From assembly GCF_027620315.1 (NCBI RefSeq), contig NZ_JAPNNL010000054.1, forward strand, positions 1-39,663: a DNA stretch of 39,663 nt, given 5' to 3'. The stretch is from Nonomuraea corallina (lineage in GTDB: Bacteria; Actinomycetota; Actinomycetes; Streptosporangiales; Streptosporangiaceae). Shown here in pieces: positions 10,720 through 17,374 of the stretch; position 1 is the stretch's first letter; each line of letters begins with the position of its first letter. The notes under the pieces are model-generated. The model did not search any database. It was not told the DNA's origin and saw nothing but the letters and a program-made list of their open reading frames with translations. Position numbers and translations under genes: made by a program.

Positions 10720-12159
10720 TCACCAACTCGCCACGTTGACCTGACCGTCCGTCGTCAGCTGAACCCGCTGCCCCACCAGTTCCCGCGACTCGGCGTCGGC
10801 CAGCAGGTCGTCCCTGATCACGTGCGCGTACGCCCGCGCCCCCGAAGGCAGCTCCACCACGAGGTGGGCGCGCTGCCGGGCGCCGTCCTTGGCGTGCGCG
10901 ACCGTGTAGCCGGCCACGACCGCCGGGCCCTCGCAGGCGTCCGCGATCGGCACCGGCTCGGCGGTGAAGACGGGCTCGGGCCCGCCCAGGACGCCCCCCG
11001 GCTCCGTGGACCAGATCGCGTAGGTGTGCTTGGTGAGATGCATGCCGACGCCGGTGACCAGCCCGTGCCCGCCTTCGGCCAGCAGCCGTTCGGCCATGGT
11101 GGTGGTGGAGTGCAGCACGTAGTCGCTGGCCGGGCCGCCCGCGTACGGCAGGCCGCCGGTGACGGTGAGGCCCCGAGGGTCCAGCGGGTCGAGTCCGATC
11201 GCGTCGCACGCCTGCCGCAGCGCGATGGCGAAGCAGCTGTAGACGTCGAACGCCCGCATGTCGTCCAGGGTGAGCCCGGCCCTGGCGAACGCGGATTCCG
11301 CGGCCCTGGCGATGGCCGGGGAGGCGCCGAGCGCGGGCCGGGCGGCCACCTCCCAGGTGTCCTCGGCGTAGGCCCAGCCGCGCAGGTAGAGGCGCTGGTC
11401 GCCGGGCACCCCGAGCCGGTCGGCGAGTTCGGAGCTGACCAGGAGGACGGCCGCCGCCTGGTCGACCTCGATCACGGCCACGGTGTTGCTGTTGTAGGGC
11501 CAGCCGACGAACCGGCCCCCGCCGATCAGCTCCTCAGCGGTGCGCGGGGTGCGCCGCCAGGCGTGCGGGCTGGCCGCGGCCACCCGCGTCATGGGCGCCA
11601 TCATCCGGCCGCGGTCCAGCATCTCCTCCTCGATGGTGAGGCCGAGGGCGGCGCGGCGGGCGGTCTCCATGATCGGATAGGTGTGCACGGGCAGGAAGAG
11701 CTCGTGCGCCAGCTCGCTCGGGTGCGGGGGCCGTTCCCAGCCGTAGGGCGGCCTGGGGTCGGCGGGGTGGCTCCACGGCGTGCGCTCGCCCGCCTGCCGG
11801 TAGACCCGGCGGGTGGCCAGCGCCTCGGCGCCGGTGATCAGCGCGGAGTCCAGCTCTCCGGCCGCGATCCCGGCCGCCGCCCGGCCGATGAGCGTCTGCG
11901 GGGCGGTGCCGCCCACCTTGGAGTACGCGGTGTGCCGGGGGGTGGCGCCGAGCCTCTCGGCGAGCCGGCCGGTGGGCGTGTCGTACTGCCAGGAGTCGGT
12001 GTAGACGATCTGGATCGAGTCGAGGCGTTCCACCGGGAAGCGGGTCTGGCCGGCGGCGGCGCGTGCCATCTCCTCCCACAGGTCGAGCGGTTCGGGGCCG
12101 GGCTGCTCGCGGACGGTGCGCTGGGCCGCGCCGATGAGACAGGGGGTGCGTGGATCCAT
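10720..12159 (-). CDS. Thiolase-like protein (TLP1 type), catalytic cysteines missing
   Basis: A 479-residue thiolase-fold protein (MDPRTPCLIGAAQRTVREQP), longer than classical 390-residue thiolases because of a C-terminal extension (PAVVAGYTVAHAKDGARQRA onward). That extension is typical of actinobacterial 'thiolase-like protein type 1' enzymes annotated as acetyl-CoA acetyltransferase. The thiolase segment that normally holds the nucleophilic cysteine reads SKVGGTAPQTLIGRAAAGIA (residues 80-99) with no cysteine. The C-terminal Cys-Gly loop is replaced by VTGVGMHLTKHTYA. Normal thiolysis or condensation chemistry is therefore doubtful. It may bind acyl-CoA or catalyse a different step. It is divergent from the protease array. 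Confidence 0.8.
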   Translation of the reverse strand: MDPRTPCLIGAAQRTVREQPGPEPLDLWEEMARAAAGQTRFPVERLDSIQIVYTDSWQYDTPTGRLAERLGATPRHTAYSKVGGTAPQTLIGRAAAGIAAGELDSALITGAEALATRRVYRQAGERTPWSHPADPRPPYGWERPPHPSELAHELFLPVHTYPIMETARRAALGLTIEEEMLDRGRMMAPMTRVAAASPHAWRRTPRTAEELIGGGRFVGWPYNSNTVAVIEVDQAAAVLLVSSELADRLGVPGDQRLYLRGWAYAEDTWEVAARPALGASPAIARAAESAFARAGLTLDDMRAFDVYSCFAIALRQACDAIGLDPLDPRGLTVTGGLPYAGGPASDYVLHSTTTMAERLLAEGGHGLVTGVGMHLTKHTYAIWSTEPGGVLGGPEPVFTAEPVPIADACEGPAVVAGYTVAHAKDGARQRAHLVVELPSGARAYAHVIRDDLLADAESRELVGQRVQLTTDGQVNVASW

Positions 12160-12171
12160 GCCCCCATCCAA

Positions 12172-12229
12172 CCAGAACAAGATTCGGTTGATAAGGAACG
12201 GGTTTCCCAGGGCGGGCCCAGAACAAGAT
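12172..12229. repeat. 12-bp direct repeat upstream of the thiolase-like gene
   Basis: CCAGAACAAGAT occurs at 12172-12183 and again at 12218-12229, 46 bp apart start to start, immediately upstream of the minus-strand gene starting at 12159. Possible regulator binding sites; the factor is unknown. Confidence 0.5.
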
Positions 12230-12390
12230 CTATGAGCGACGATCAAGCAATCCGAGAGCGATCTCCCCGCCGATCGCGGTGTCCCCCTTAAGGGTCCGCG
12301 AGCCACGCGAATTCGCGCGTCAATCCCAGGCCCACCTGGGATGACGACGTACAATGAAGATCATTTATCGCGCCCTTGACATGGTTCTTA

Positions 12391-12406
12391 TGCGACGCAA
12401 GTCACG
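12391..12406. promoter_or_regulatory. CRP-like site upstream of protease gene 1
   Basis: TGCGACGCAAGTCACG is a symmetric variant of TGTGA-N6-TCACA (TGCGA-N6-TCACG), with the right half fitting the Streptomyces Crp pattern GTG-N6-GNCAC. It lies 90 bp before the ATG. It is weaker than the sites at genes 3 and 4. Confidence 0.45.
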
Positions 12407-12495
12407 CTCGCTCAGATAACGAATCTCCATCCCGGCTGCAATACGCCTTGTTGATCTGGAAAAATCCACCGTTACAACCCCAGAAAGGCACTTTC

Positions 12496-13566
12496 ATGAT
12501 CCCCCGGGCCAAGCACCTGCTAGCCGCCGCCGTCAGCGGCGCGCTGCTGATGCTGCCCGCCTTCCAGGGGACGGCCGGCGCCACGGCGAGCCAGGTCTTC
12601 GCCGTCTCGCTGGCCAAGAGCAAGGCCGAGGTGCAGAAGGTCGCCGACTACTGGAAGCCCGAGAGGCTCAGGAAGGCCGAGACCTACAGCCCCGCCGCGC
12701 CCCCCTCGGGCGCGCCGAAGGCCGGGGGCGGCTCGGTGAACGTGCCGGCCCAGCGCATCGCGGCCCTGCGCAAGAAGGCCGGTCCGGTCAACGCCGTCGC
12801 GCCGCGGCAGGGCGCGGCCAGCACGGTCGGCAAGGTCTTCTTCCGCCTCGGAGGCAAGGAGTTCTGGTGCTCGGCCGCCGCCGTCGCGGCCGCCAACCGC
12901 AGCGTGGTCGCCACCGCCGCGCACTGCGCCTACGACCCCCGCCGGGGCGAGGCCGCCGACTCCTGGATCTTCGTTCCCGACCCGGGCGCCGCCGGGGCCA
13001 CGCCGCACGGCGTCTACGTCGGCTCCTCGATCAGCATGCACGAGGACTGGCCGGGCAAGAACGACTACGACTACGACTACGCGTTCGTCACCGTCCACCG
13101 CGGCTTCACCTGGGTCAAGCAGGGCAACGCCTACATCGCCAAGGACGTCGGCCGGCTGCAGGACAACGTCGGCGGGCTCGGGCTGGAACTGTCCAGGAAG
13201 CCGCCGATGGCCCAGGTGCACGCGTTCGGCTACCCCGCCGGCCCGCAGCCCGACGGCAGCCAGCCGTTCAACGGGCAGACGCTGAGGAGCTGCGTGGGCG
13301 CCACCCGCAAGACCATCGCGCCCGGCCTCGACCTCGACCACGGCGTGCAGCTCAGCCCGTGCAACTTCAGCAAGGGCGCCAGCGGCGGCCCGTGGATCAC
13401 CGGCCTGCGCGCCAACCTGGGCGCTCTCATCGGCGTCAACAGCCTGACCTGGAACCGGGACGCCAAGGGCGAGTTCGACGCCGTGTCCTCGCCATACCTC
13501 GGGCCGGTGGCGGGTGACGTCTACCGTCACGCCGCCGCGCAGACGACGCCAGCAAATGTGATGTAG
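12496..13566 (+). CDS. Secreted trypsin/V8-like serine protease, array gene 1 (intact triad)
   Basis: A 356-residue secreted protein. The signal peptide is residues 1 to about 29 (basic PRAK, hydrophobic core, AGA cleavage site), followed by a propeptide with KVADYWKPERLRKAE. The chymotrypsin-fold domain starts near TVGKVFF (residue 110). All three catalytic residues are visible: His143 (ATAAHC), Asp194 (DYDYAFVTV) and Ser296 (SKGASGGPW). Cysteines 125/144 and 266/289 sit where the paralogues have theirs and probably form two disulfides. It lacks the insertion and the D-x-D-G-N loop found downstream. Start ATG 12496 follows AGAAAGG. It is the only apparently active protease of the five. Regulation may involve the CRP-like site 90 bp upstream. 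Confidence 0.92.
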   Translation: MIPRAKHLLAAAVSGALLMLPAFQGTAGATASQVFAVSLAKSKAEVQKVADYWKPERLRKAETYSPAAPPSGAPKAGGGSVNVPAQRIAALRKKAGPVNAVAPRQGAASTVGKVFFRLGGKEFWCSAAAVAAANRSVVATAAHCAYDPRRGEAADSWIFVPDPGAAGATPHGVYVGSSISMHEDWPGKNDYDYDYAFVTVHRGFTWVKQGNAYIAKDVGRLQDNVGGLGLELSRKPPMAQVHAFGYPAGPQPDGSQPFNGQTLRSCVGATRKTIAPGLDLDHGVQLSPCNFSKGASGGPWITGLRANLGALIGVNSLTWNRDAKGEFDAVSSPYLGPVAGDVYRHAAAQTTPANVM

Positions 13567-13572
13567 TTCACG
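13557..13572. promoter_or_regulatory. CRP-like site upstream of array gene 2
   Basis: TGTGATGTAGTTCACG (TGTGA-N6-TCACG, nine of ten core positions) overlaps the stop codon of gene 1 and lies 199 bp before the start of gene 2. A second, weaker element GGCGA-N6-TCACG follows at 13630-13645. Confidence 0.5.
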
Positions 13573-13770
13573 CCCTCTGGGGTGGCCACTCGGGGCGATC
13601 AGCCCTTACACGGATCTCGGTACGGTCACGGCGACGTCTGTCACGTTGACAACGGGTGATGAAAACCCGCAGGACCAGAGTGAACCGTTGTACGGTTCCG
13701 GCTGTCCATCTGCCGGTATCCGGGCGCACCAAGGCGCCGCGCCGGCGTAAGACAGAAGCCTGGAGTTACC

Positions 13771-14934
13771 TTGAAGCGCATCCTCCTCCCCATCGGCGGT
13801 GCCGCCGTGGCGACCGGCATGCTGGTCGTCGGTCTGCCCGCCTCCGCTCTGGCCGCCGGAGACGTCGCGATCGACCCGATGGCCAGGAACGCCGGCCAGG
13901 CGGCTTCGGTCGCCTCGTTCTGGTTCGCCTCGAACGGTGCCGCCCTCCGCCGCGCCACCGCGTACACCTGGGACTCCAACGACGTACGGAAGGTCGTCTC
14001 CAAGGGCGGCTACTCCCCCGACGGCAGCCCCGGGACCGCCGCCCCCACCAGCGGCAACAAGGCCGCGGGCGGGTCGCAGAACGTGAACCTGCCCAAGACC
14101 GTCGGCAAGGTGTTCTTCGTCGACGGCTCGGGCAAGTACCGCTGGTGCTCGGCCACCTCGATCCAGTCGAACTACCGCAACCTGGTCGTCACGGCCGGCC
14201 GCTGCGTGTACGACACGGAGTCCAACAAGGCCCTGCTGGACAACTGGGTCTTCGTGCCCGGCTACTACCAGGGCAAGGCGCCCTGGGGCATCTATGTGGG
14301 CAAGCAGGCGTTCACCCACTACGACTTCGACGTCTACGAGGACTACGACCGCGACTACGCGTTCGTCACCGTCTACAACGGCATCCAGTTCACCGGCGCC
14401 AAGCAGGTGAGCAAGCGCGAGTTCCAGCGGTTCAGCGGCCCGAAGCGGTCCTGGGGCGGCCGTCACTACATCCTGCTGTCCAAGGACGCCGGCCGGCTCG
14501 GTGACAACGTGGGCGGCCAGGGCTTCGCCTGGAACCAGCCCGCCAACCGCACCGTCCGCACCTTCGGCTACCCCTCGGCGCCGCACCCCGACGGCGACAG
14601 GCCGTACAGCGGCGTCACCCCGAAGCACTGCTACGGCAAGACCACGGGCAAGTCCGTGAGCGCCTCGTGGCTCAAGATCCAGGAGCACGTCGCGCTCAAG
14701 TGCGCCGTGACCCCCGGCTATGACGGCGGGCCGTGGATCCAGCAGTACAGCAACGCCAAGCGGGTCGGCTACGTCAACGGCGTGACCAGCACCTTCGCCG
14801 ACCAGGACGGCAACGACCGGATCGACTACATCACGTCCCCGTACTTCGACGGGGAGACGGCCGCGGTCTACAACGCGGCCAAGAACGTGTGGTCGGGCAA
14901 GATCGTCGGCCCCAACGGCGAGCTCTACCGCTGA
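13771..14934 (+). CDS. Secreted pseudoprotease, array gene 2 (Arg-Asp-Asp in place of His-Asp-Ser)
   Basis: A 387-residue secreted paralogue. TTG start 13771 is preceded by GGAG and gives MKRILLPIGGAAVATG, a signal peptide ending ASALA. The propeptide-like helix (VASFWFASNGAALRRATAYT) and PKTVGKVFF domain start are retained. The catalytic positions are altered: TAGRCVYD has Arg144 instead of His, DRDYAFVTV keeps Asp195, and TPGYDGGPW has Asp318 instead of Ser. Cysteines 126/145 and 287/311 are conserved, so the fold is probably intact. Only a short insertion is present (KQVSKREFQRFSGPK), with a single repeat unit. DQDGNDRID near residue 344 resembles a calcium-binding loop. It cannot work as a serine protease; a binding or scaffold role is inferred. 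Confidence 0.88.
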   Translation: MKRILLPIGGAAVATGMLVVGLPASALAAGDVAIDPMARNAGQAASVASFWFASNGAALRRATAYTWDSNDVRKVVSKGGYSPDGSPGTAAPTSGNKAAGGSQNVNLPKTVGKVFFVDGSGKYRWCSATSIQSNYRNLVVTAGRCVYDTESNKALLDNWVFVPGYYQGKAPWGIYVGKQAFTHYDFDVYEDYDRDYAFVTVYNGIQFTGAKQVSKREFQRFSGPKRSWGGRHYILLSKDAGRLGDNVGGQGFAWNQPANRTVRTFGYPSAPHPDGDRPYSGVTPKHCYGKTTGKSVSASWLKIQEHVALKCAVTPGYDGGPWIQQYSNAKRVGYVNGVTSTFADQDGNDRIDYITSPYFDGETAAVYNAAKNVWSGKIVGPNGELYR

Positions 14935-14953
14935 CCTTCCCGCTCCACCCTGC

Positions 14954-14980
14954 AAGGGCCCGGCCTTCCGCCGGGCCCTT
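14954..14980 (+). terminator. Terminator of array gene 2
   Basis: An 11-bp perfect stem, AAGGGCCCGGC paired with GCCGGGCCCTT (loop cttcc), starts 20 bp after the stop and is followed by TCGC. Confidence 0.75.
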
Positions 14981-15144
14981 TCGCATGCCCGCGGGAACCG
15001 GGTGGCTCGCGGACGGCGCGACCGATCTCCGGCGCGCCACAGAACCTCTCAAAGTGGCACATATCTACCGCGCGATCCGCGAACCTGAAGGTTTCCTGGC
15101 AGAAGGCTGGCATGTTAGACGGAGGATCAGCCCCGTTCGGTTCC

Positions 15145-15160
15145 TGTGATCTAAGTCACA
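15145..15160. promoter_or_regulatory. Exact CRP-consensus site upstream of array gene 3
   Basis: TGTGATCTAAGTCACA matches TGTGA-N6-TCACA at all ten positions and also the Streptomyces Crp pattern GTG-N6-GNCAC. It lies 270 bp before the TTG start. A -10-like TACAAT follows at 15171-15176. Inferred Crp (cAMP receptor protein) binding site. Confidence 0.72.
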
Positions 15161-15331
15161 TTCGGCTGACTACAATGCGTGAAACCTCTCTAACGGCACT
15201 TTCGTACCAGAAGCCACACCTCCTCCCTGTCCTGCGCAAACGTGCTCTCATGATCACTCATTGCGATTATCTCTGACTGATAACGGAATGGTCACGACGG
15301 TTTGGGTCAATGCCGGACCTTTCGGATTGGC

Positions 15332-15361
15332 TTCCACCTGCGGAGATCACCGCGCTATGTT
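15332..15361 (+). promoter_or_regulatory. Putative proximal promoter of array gene 3
   Basis: TTCCAC (15332-15337), an 18-bp spacer and TATGTT (15356-15361) are mirrored upstream of gene 4 (TTCCGG-N18-TATCTT) at the same distance from the 29-bp shared element. Conservation between the two paralogues, not the match to consensus, is the main support. Confidence 0.5.
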
Positions 15362-15365
15362 CCTT

Positions 15366-15394
15366 GCTATCCCTTTACTGACGCATGGGACGCA
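15366..15394 (+). repeat. 29-bp leader element, copy 1
   Basis: The stretch beginning GCTATCCCTTTACTGACGCA is identical over 29 bp to 17314-17342. It begins 4 nt after the putative -10 box and ends 35 bp before the TTG start of gene 3, so it would be transcribed in the 5' leader. It contains an in-frame ATG that I do not take as the start. Confidence 0.8.
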
Positions 15395-15429
15395 CGTTGC
15401 GGCCCACGACAGACCAAGGAGCAGTTCCC

Positions 15430-16932
15430 TTGAAGCGCATCCTCATTCCCGCCGGTGGCGCCATCCTGGCCACCGGTCTCCTGGCCGCCGGCCTGGCCAC
15501 CACCGCTCAGGCCACCAGCGACGTCGCCACCGACGCGATGGCGAAGAACGCCGCCGCGGCCAAGGCCATCGCCGAGTTCTGGGCGGACAACAACGGCGCT
15601 GCTCTGAAGGCCGCCAAGGAGTCCAACGTCTGGGACAAGACGGACGTCAACAAGCTGCAGAGCAAGGGCGGCTACAGCTCGGACACCAAGCCGGGCTCGA
15701 CGGCTCCGATCGGCGAAGAGAAGAAGAGCACCGCCAAGGCGCAGAACGTCAACCTGCCGAAGACCATCGGCAAGGTGTTCTTCGTCAACGGCAAGGGCGA
15801 GAAGAGGTACTGCTCGGCCACTTCGATCCAGTCGAAGTACCGCAACCTCGTCGCCACCGCCGCTCACTGCGTCTACGACGTGCAGTCCAACTCCGACGTG
15901 ATGTCCAAGTGGGTCTTCGTCCCCGGTTACTACCAGGGCAAGTCCCCCTACGGCATCTACGTCGGCAAGCAGGCCTTCACCCACTACGACTTCGACGTCT
16001 ACGAGGACTTCGACCGCGACTACGCGTTCGTCACCGTCTACAACGGCGTCAAGCTCGGTGGGGGCACCGCCAAGAAGGTCTCCAAGGCCGAGTTCGACAA
16101 GTACCAGGGCCTCAAGGAGGCCAAGGACGTCGAGATCAGCCGCGAGGAGTTCCGCGCGTGCAAGCTCGACCCCACCTCCACCGAGGCGTGCTGGGTGAAG
16201 CCCGGCTCTCGCCCCGAGAAGGTCGGCCCGGACTTCCCGGGTGCGGTCGTGGAGAAGGAAGAGGTCAGCGAGCGCACGTACCAGCGCGCTCCGATCGGCA
16301 AGAAGAACGGTGCGAAGTTCGGTGAGCCCATCACCGAGATCGTCACCGAGAGCGACTACAAGAAGTACCGCGGCCCCGGCAAGAAGTGGCAGGACCGCGC
16401 CGGCAACTTCCTCATCACGCACTACTACGTGCAGCAGTGGGTCAAGCCCGGCTCCGACACGAAGTTCTACAAGACCGTCTTCACCATCATCGAGAACGCC
16501 GCGACCGACGCCGGCCGCCTCGGTGACGCCGTCGGCGGCCAGGGCTTCGCGTGGAACCAGCCGACCGGCAAGTACGTGCGCGTGTTCGGCTACCCGGCCT
16601 CCGCTCACCCCGACGGCCACAAGAACTTCACCGGCATTACCCCGAAGTGGTGCTACGGCAAGACCACGAACAAGCTGGTGGGTGACAAGGCCAAGAAGAT
16701 CGAGGAGCACATCGGTCTCAAGTGTGCGATGACCGAGGGCGCCGACGGTGGTCCTTGGCTGTACAACTACAAGAACAGCAAGCGTCTCGGCTACGTGAAC
16801 GGTGTCACCAGCACCTTCAACGACCAGGACGGCAACAACCGCGTCGACTACATCTCGTCGCCGTACTTCGACGGCGAGACGAACACGGTGTACAAGGCCG
16901 CCGCCAACGTGTGGTCCGGCAAGATCCTCTAA
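15430..16932 (+). CDS. Secreted pseudoprotease with insertion domain, array gene 3 (His-Asp-Asp)
   Basis: A 500-residue secreted paralogue. TTG 15430 follows AAGGAG and yields MKRILIPAGGAILATGLLAA with cleavage after TAQA, nearly identical to gene 4. An in-frame ATG 15 codons earlier would disrupt the signal peptide and is rejected. His146 (ATAAHCVYD) and Asp197 (DRDYAFVTV) are kept, but the serine is Asp439 (TEGADGGPW). About 150 residues (roughly 207-358) are inserted after the Asp strand. The insert carries repeated V-S/T-x-x-x-F/Y units (KVSKAEFDKYQG, EISREEFRACK, EVSERTYQRAPIG, IVTESDYKKYRGPG) and its own cysteine pair (244/254). DQDGNNRVD near residue 465 resembles a calcium loop. Lysine-rich codon use suggests high expression. 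Not expected to be proteolytic. Confidence 0.9.
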   Translation: MKRILIPAGGAILATGLLAAGLATTAQATSDVATDAMAKNAAAAKAIAEFWADNNGAALKAAKESNVWDKTDVNKLQSKGGYSSDTKPGSTAPIGEEKKSTAKAQNVNLPKTIGKVFFVNGKGEKRYCSATSIQSKYRNLVATAAHCVYDVQSNSDVMSKWVFVPGYYQGKSPYGIYVGKQAFTHYDFDVYEDFDRDYAFVTVYNGVKLGGGTAKKVSKAEFDKYQGLKEAKDVEISREEFRACKLDPTSTEACWVKPGSRPEKVGPDFPGAVVEKEEVSERTYQRAPIGKKNGAKFGEPITEIVTESDYKKYRGPGKKWQDRAGNFLITHYYVQQWVKPGSDTKFYKTVFTIIENAATDAGRLGDAVGGQGFAWNQPTGKYVRVFGYPASAHPDGHKNFTGITPKWCYGKTTNKLVGDKAKKIEEHIGLKCAMTEGADGGPWLYNYKNSKRLGYVNGVTSTFNDQDGNNRVDYISSPYFDGETNTVYKAAANVWSGKIL

Positions 16933-16982
16933 GTGGGGACGCCCTGACGGTCGATCCCTGAGAGATCGTCATCTGTAAGACC

Positions 16983-17014
16983 CGAAGGGCCCGGCAGTCC
17001 AGCCGGGCCCTTCG
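16983..17014 (+). terminator. Terminator of array gene 3
   Basis: A 13-bp perfect stem, CGAAGGGCCCGGC with GCCGGGCCCTTCG (6-nt loop), followed by GCGTTC. Its core is the same as the terminators of genes 2 and 4. Confidence 0.78.
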
Positions 17015-17084
17015 GCGTTCCCGGAGCCGGAAAGGTGAAGGGCGCTTGGACGCACGGGAGCCGTGGATGGTGCCATCAGAGCAC

Positions 17085-17100
17085 TGTGATGTGCGTCACA
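17085..17100. promoter_or_regulatory. Exact CRP-consensus site upstream of array gene 4
   Basis: TGTGATGTGCGTCACA matches TGTGA-N6-TCACA at all ten positions and GTG-N6-GNCAC. It lies 275 bp before the TTG start, almost the same distance as at gene 3 (270 bp). Confidence 0.72.
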
Positions 17101-17280
17101 CCTGTCCCATCGCGGTCACCGGTACGGCGCACGAATCTCCCGAGTCACTTTAACAACATCCTTATGCTGATCTGCGGGAACACCTCTCAGGGTGCCTTCA
17201 CCCCGCTCCTGCGTGGGAGCCGAATAAACATCACAGATTGATCACGCCCGACTTGTCGCCTCTTTTCCTTCCAAAGCGGC

Positions 17281-17310
17281 TTCCGGCGAGCAAGATCGAC
17301 GCTGTATCTT
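17281..17310 (+). promoter_or_regulatory. Putative proximal promoter of array gene 4
   Basis: TTCCGG (17281-17286), 18-bp spacer, TATCTT (17305-17310), followed 4 nt later by the 29-bp shared element. Same geometry as upstream of gene 3. Confidence 0.5.
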
Positions 17311-17313
17311 CTG

Positions 17314-17342
17314 GCTATCCCTTTACTGACGCATGGGACGCA
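17314..17342 (+). repeat. 29-bp leader element, copy 2
   Basis: Identical to 15366-15394, ending 33 bp before the TTG start of gene 4. The flanking CACGACAG motif and the AAGGAG ribosome binding site are also shared, whereas the sequence further upstream differs. Confidence 0.8.
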
Positions 17343-17374
17343 AGAGGCGTTCCACGACAGCGCAAGGAGTTACC

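Larger units (their letters stand above)
12160..12495. other. 336-bp divergent intergenic region
   Basis: This separates the minus-strand thiolase-like gene from the plus-strand protease. It holds a 12-bp direct repeat near the thiolase side, a CRP-like element at 12391-12406, and a possible -35 TTGACA at 12376-12381 for the protease gene without a convincing -10 partner. Composition is noticeably less GC-rich in the last 150 bp. No convincing small gene was seen. Confidence 0.55.
14935..15429. other. 495-bp intergenic region between array genes 2 and 3
   Basis: It contains the terminator of gene 2 (14954-14980), an exact CRP-consensus palindrome (15145-15160) with TACAAT just beyond it at 15171-15176, a long untranslated stretch, a second promoter-like pair (15332-15361) and the 29-bp element shared with gene 4. 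The stretch 15180-15330 shows no convincing coding signal. Confidence 0.6.
16933..17374. other. 442-bp intergenic region between array genes 3 and 4
   Basis: Laid out like the 2-3 gap: terminator (16983-17014), exact CRP-type palindrome (17085-17100), about 180 bp with no recognised signal, promoter-like pair (17281-17310), 29-bp shared element (17314-17342), then AAGGAG and the TTG start. The stretch between the palindrome and promoter has little similarity to the equivalent stretch before gene 3, so only the control elements are conserved. Confidence 0.6.

Noticed and set aside
13771..14934. Array gene 2 as a degraded pseudogene
   Set aside because: Both catalytic substitutions are clean codon replacements in an intact frame with signal peptide, cysteines, ribosome binding site and terminator, so it is treated as a functional non-enzymatic protein.
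15385..15429. ATG start 15 codons upstream for array gene 3 (and similarly 17333 for gene 4)
   Set aside because: It lies inside the duplicated 29-bp leader element, has no ribosome binding site and would put a hydrophilic stretch ahead of the signal peptide; TTG-AAG-CGC with AAGGAG is shared by the paralogues.
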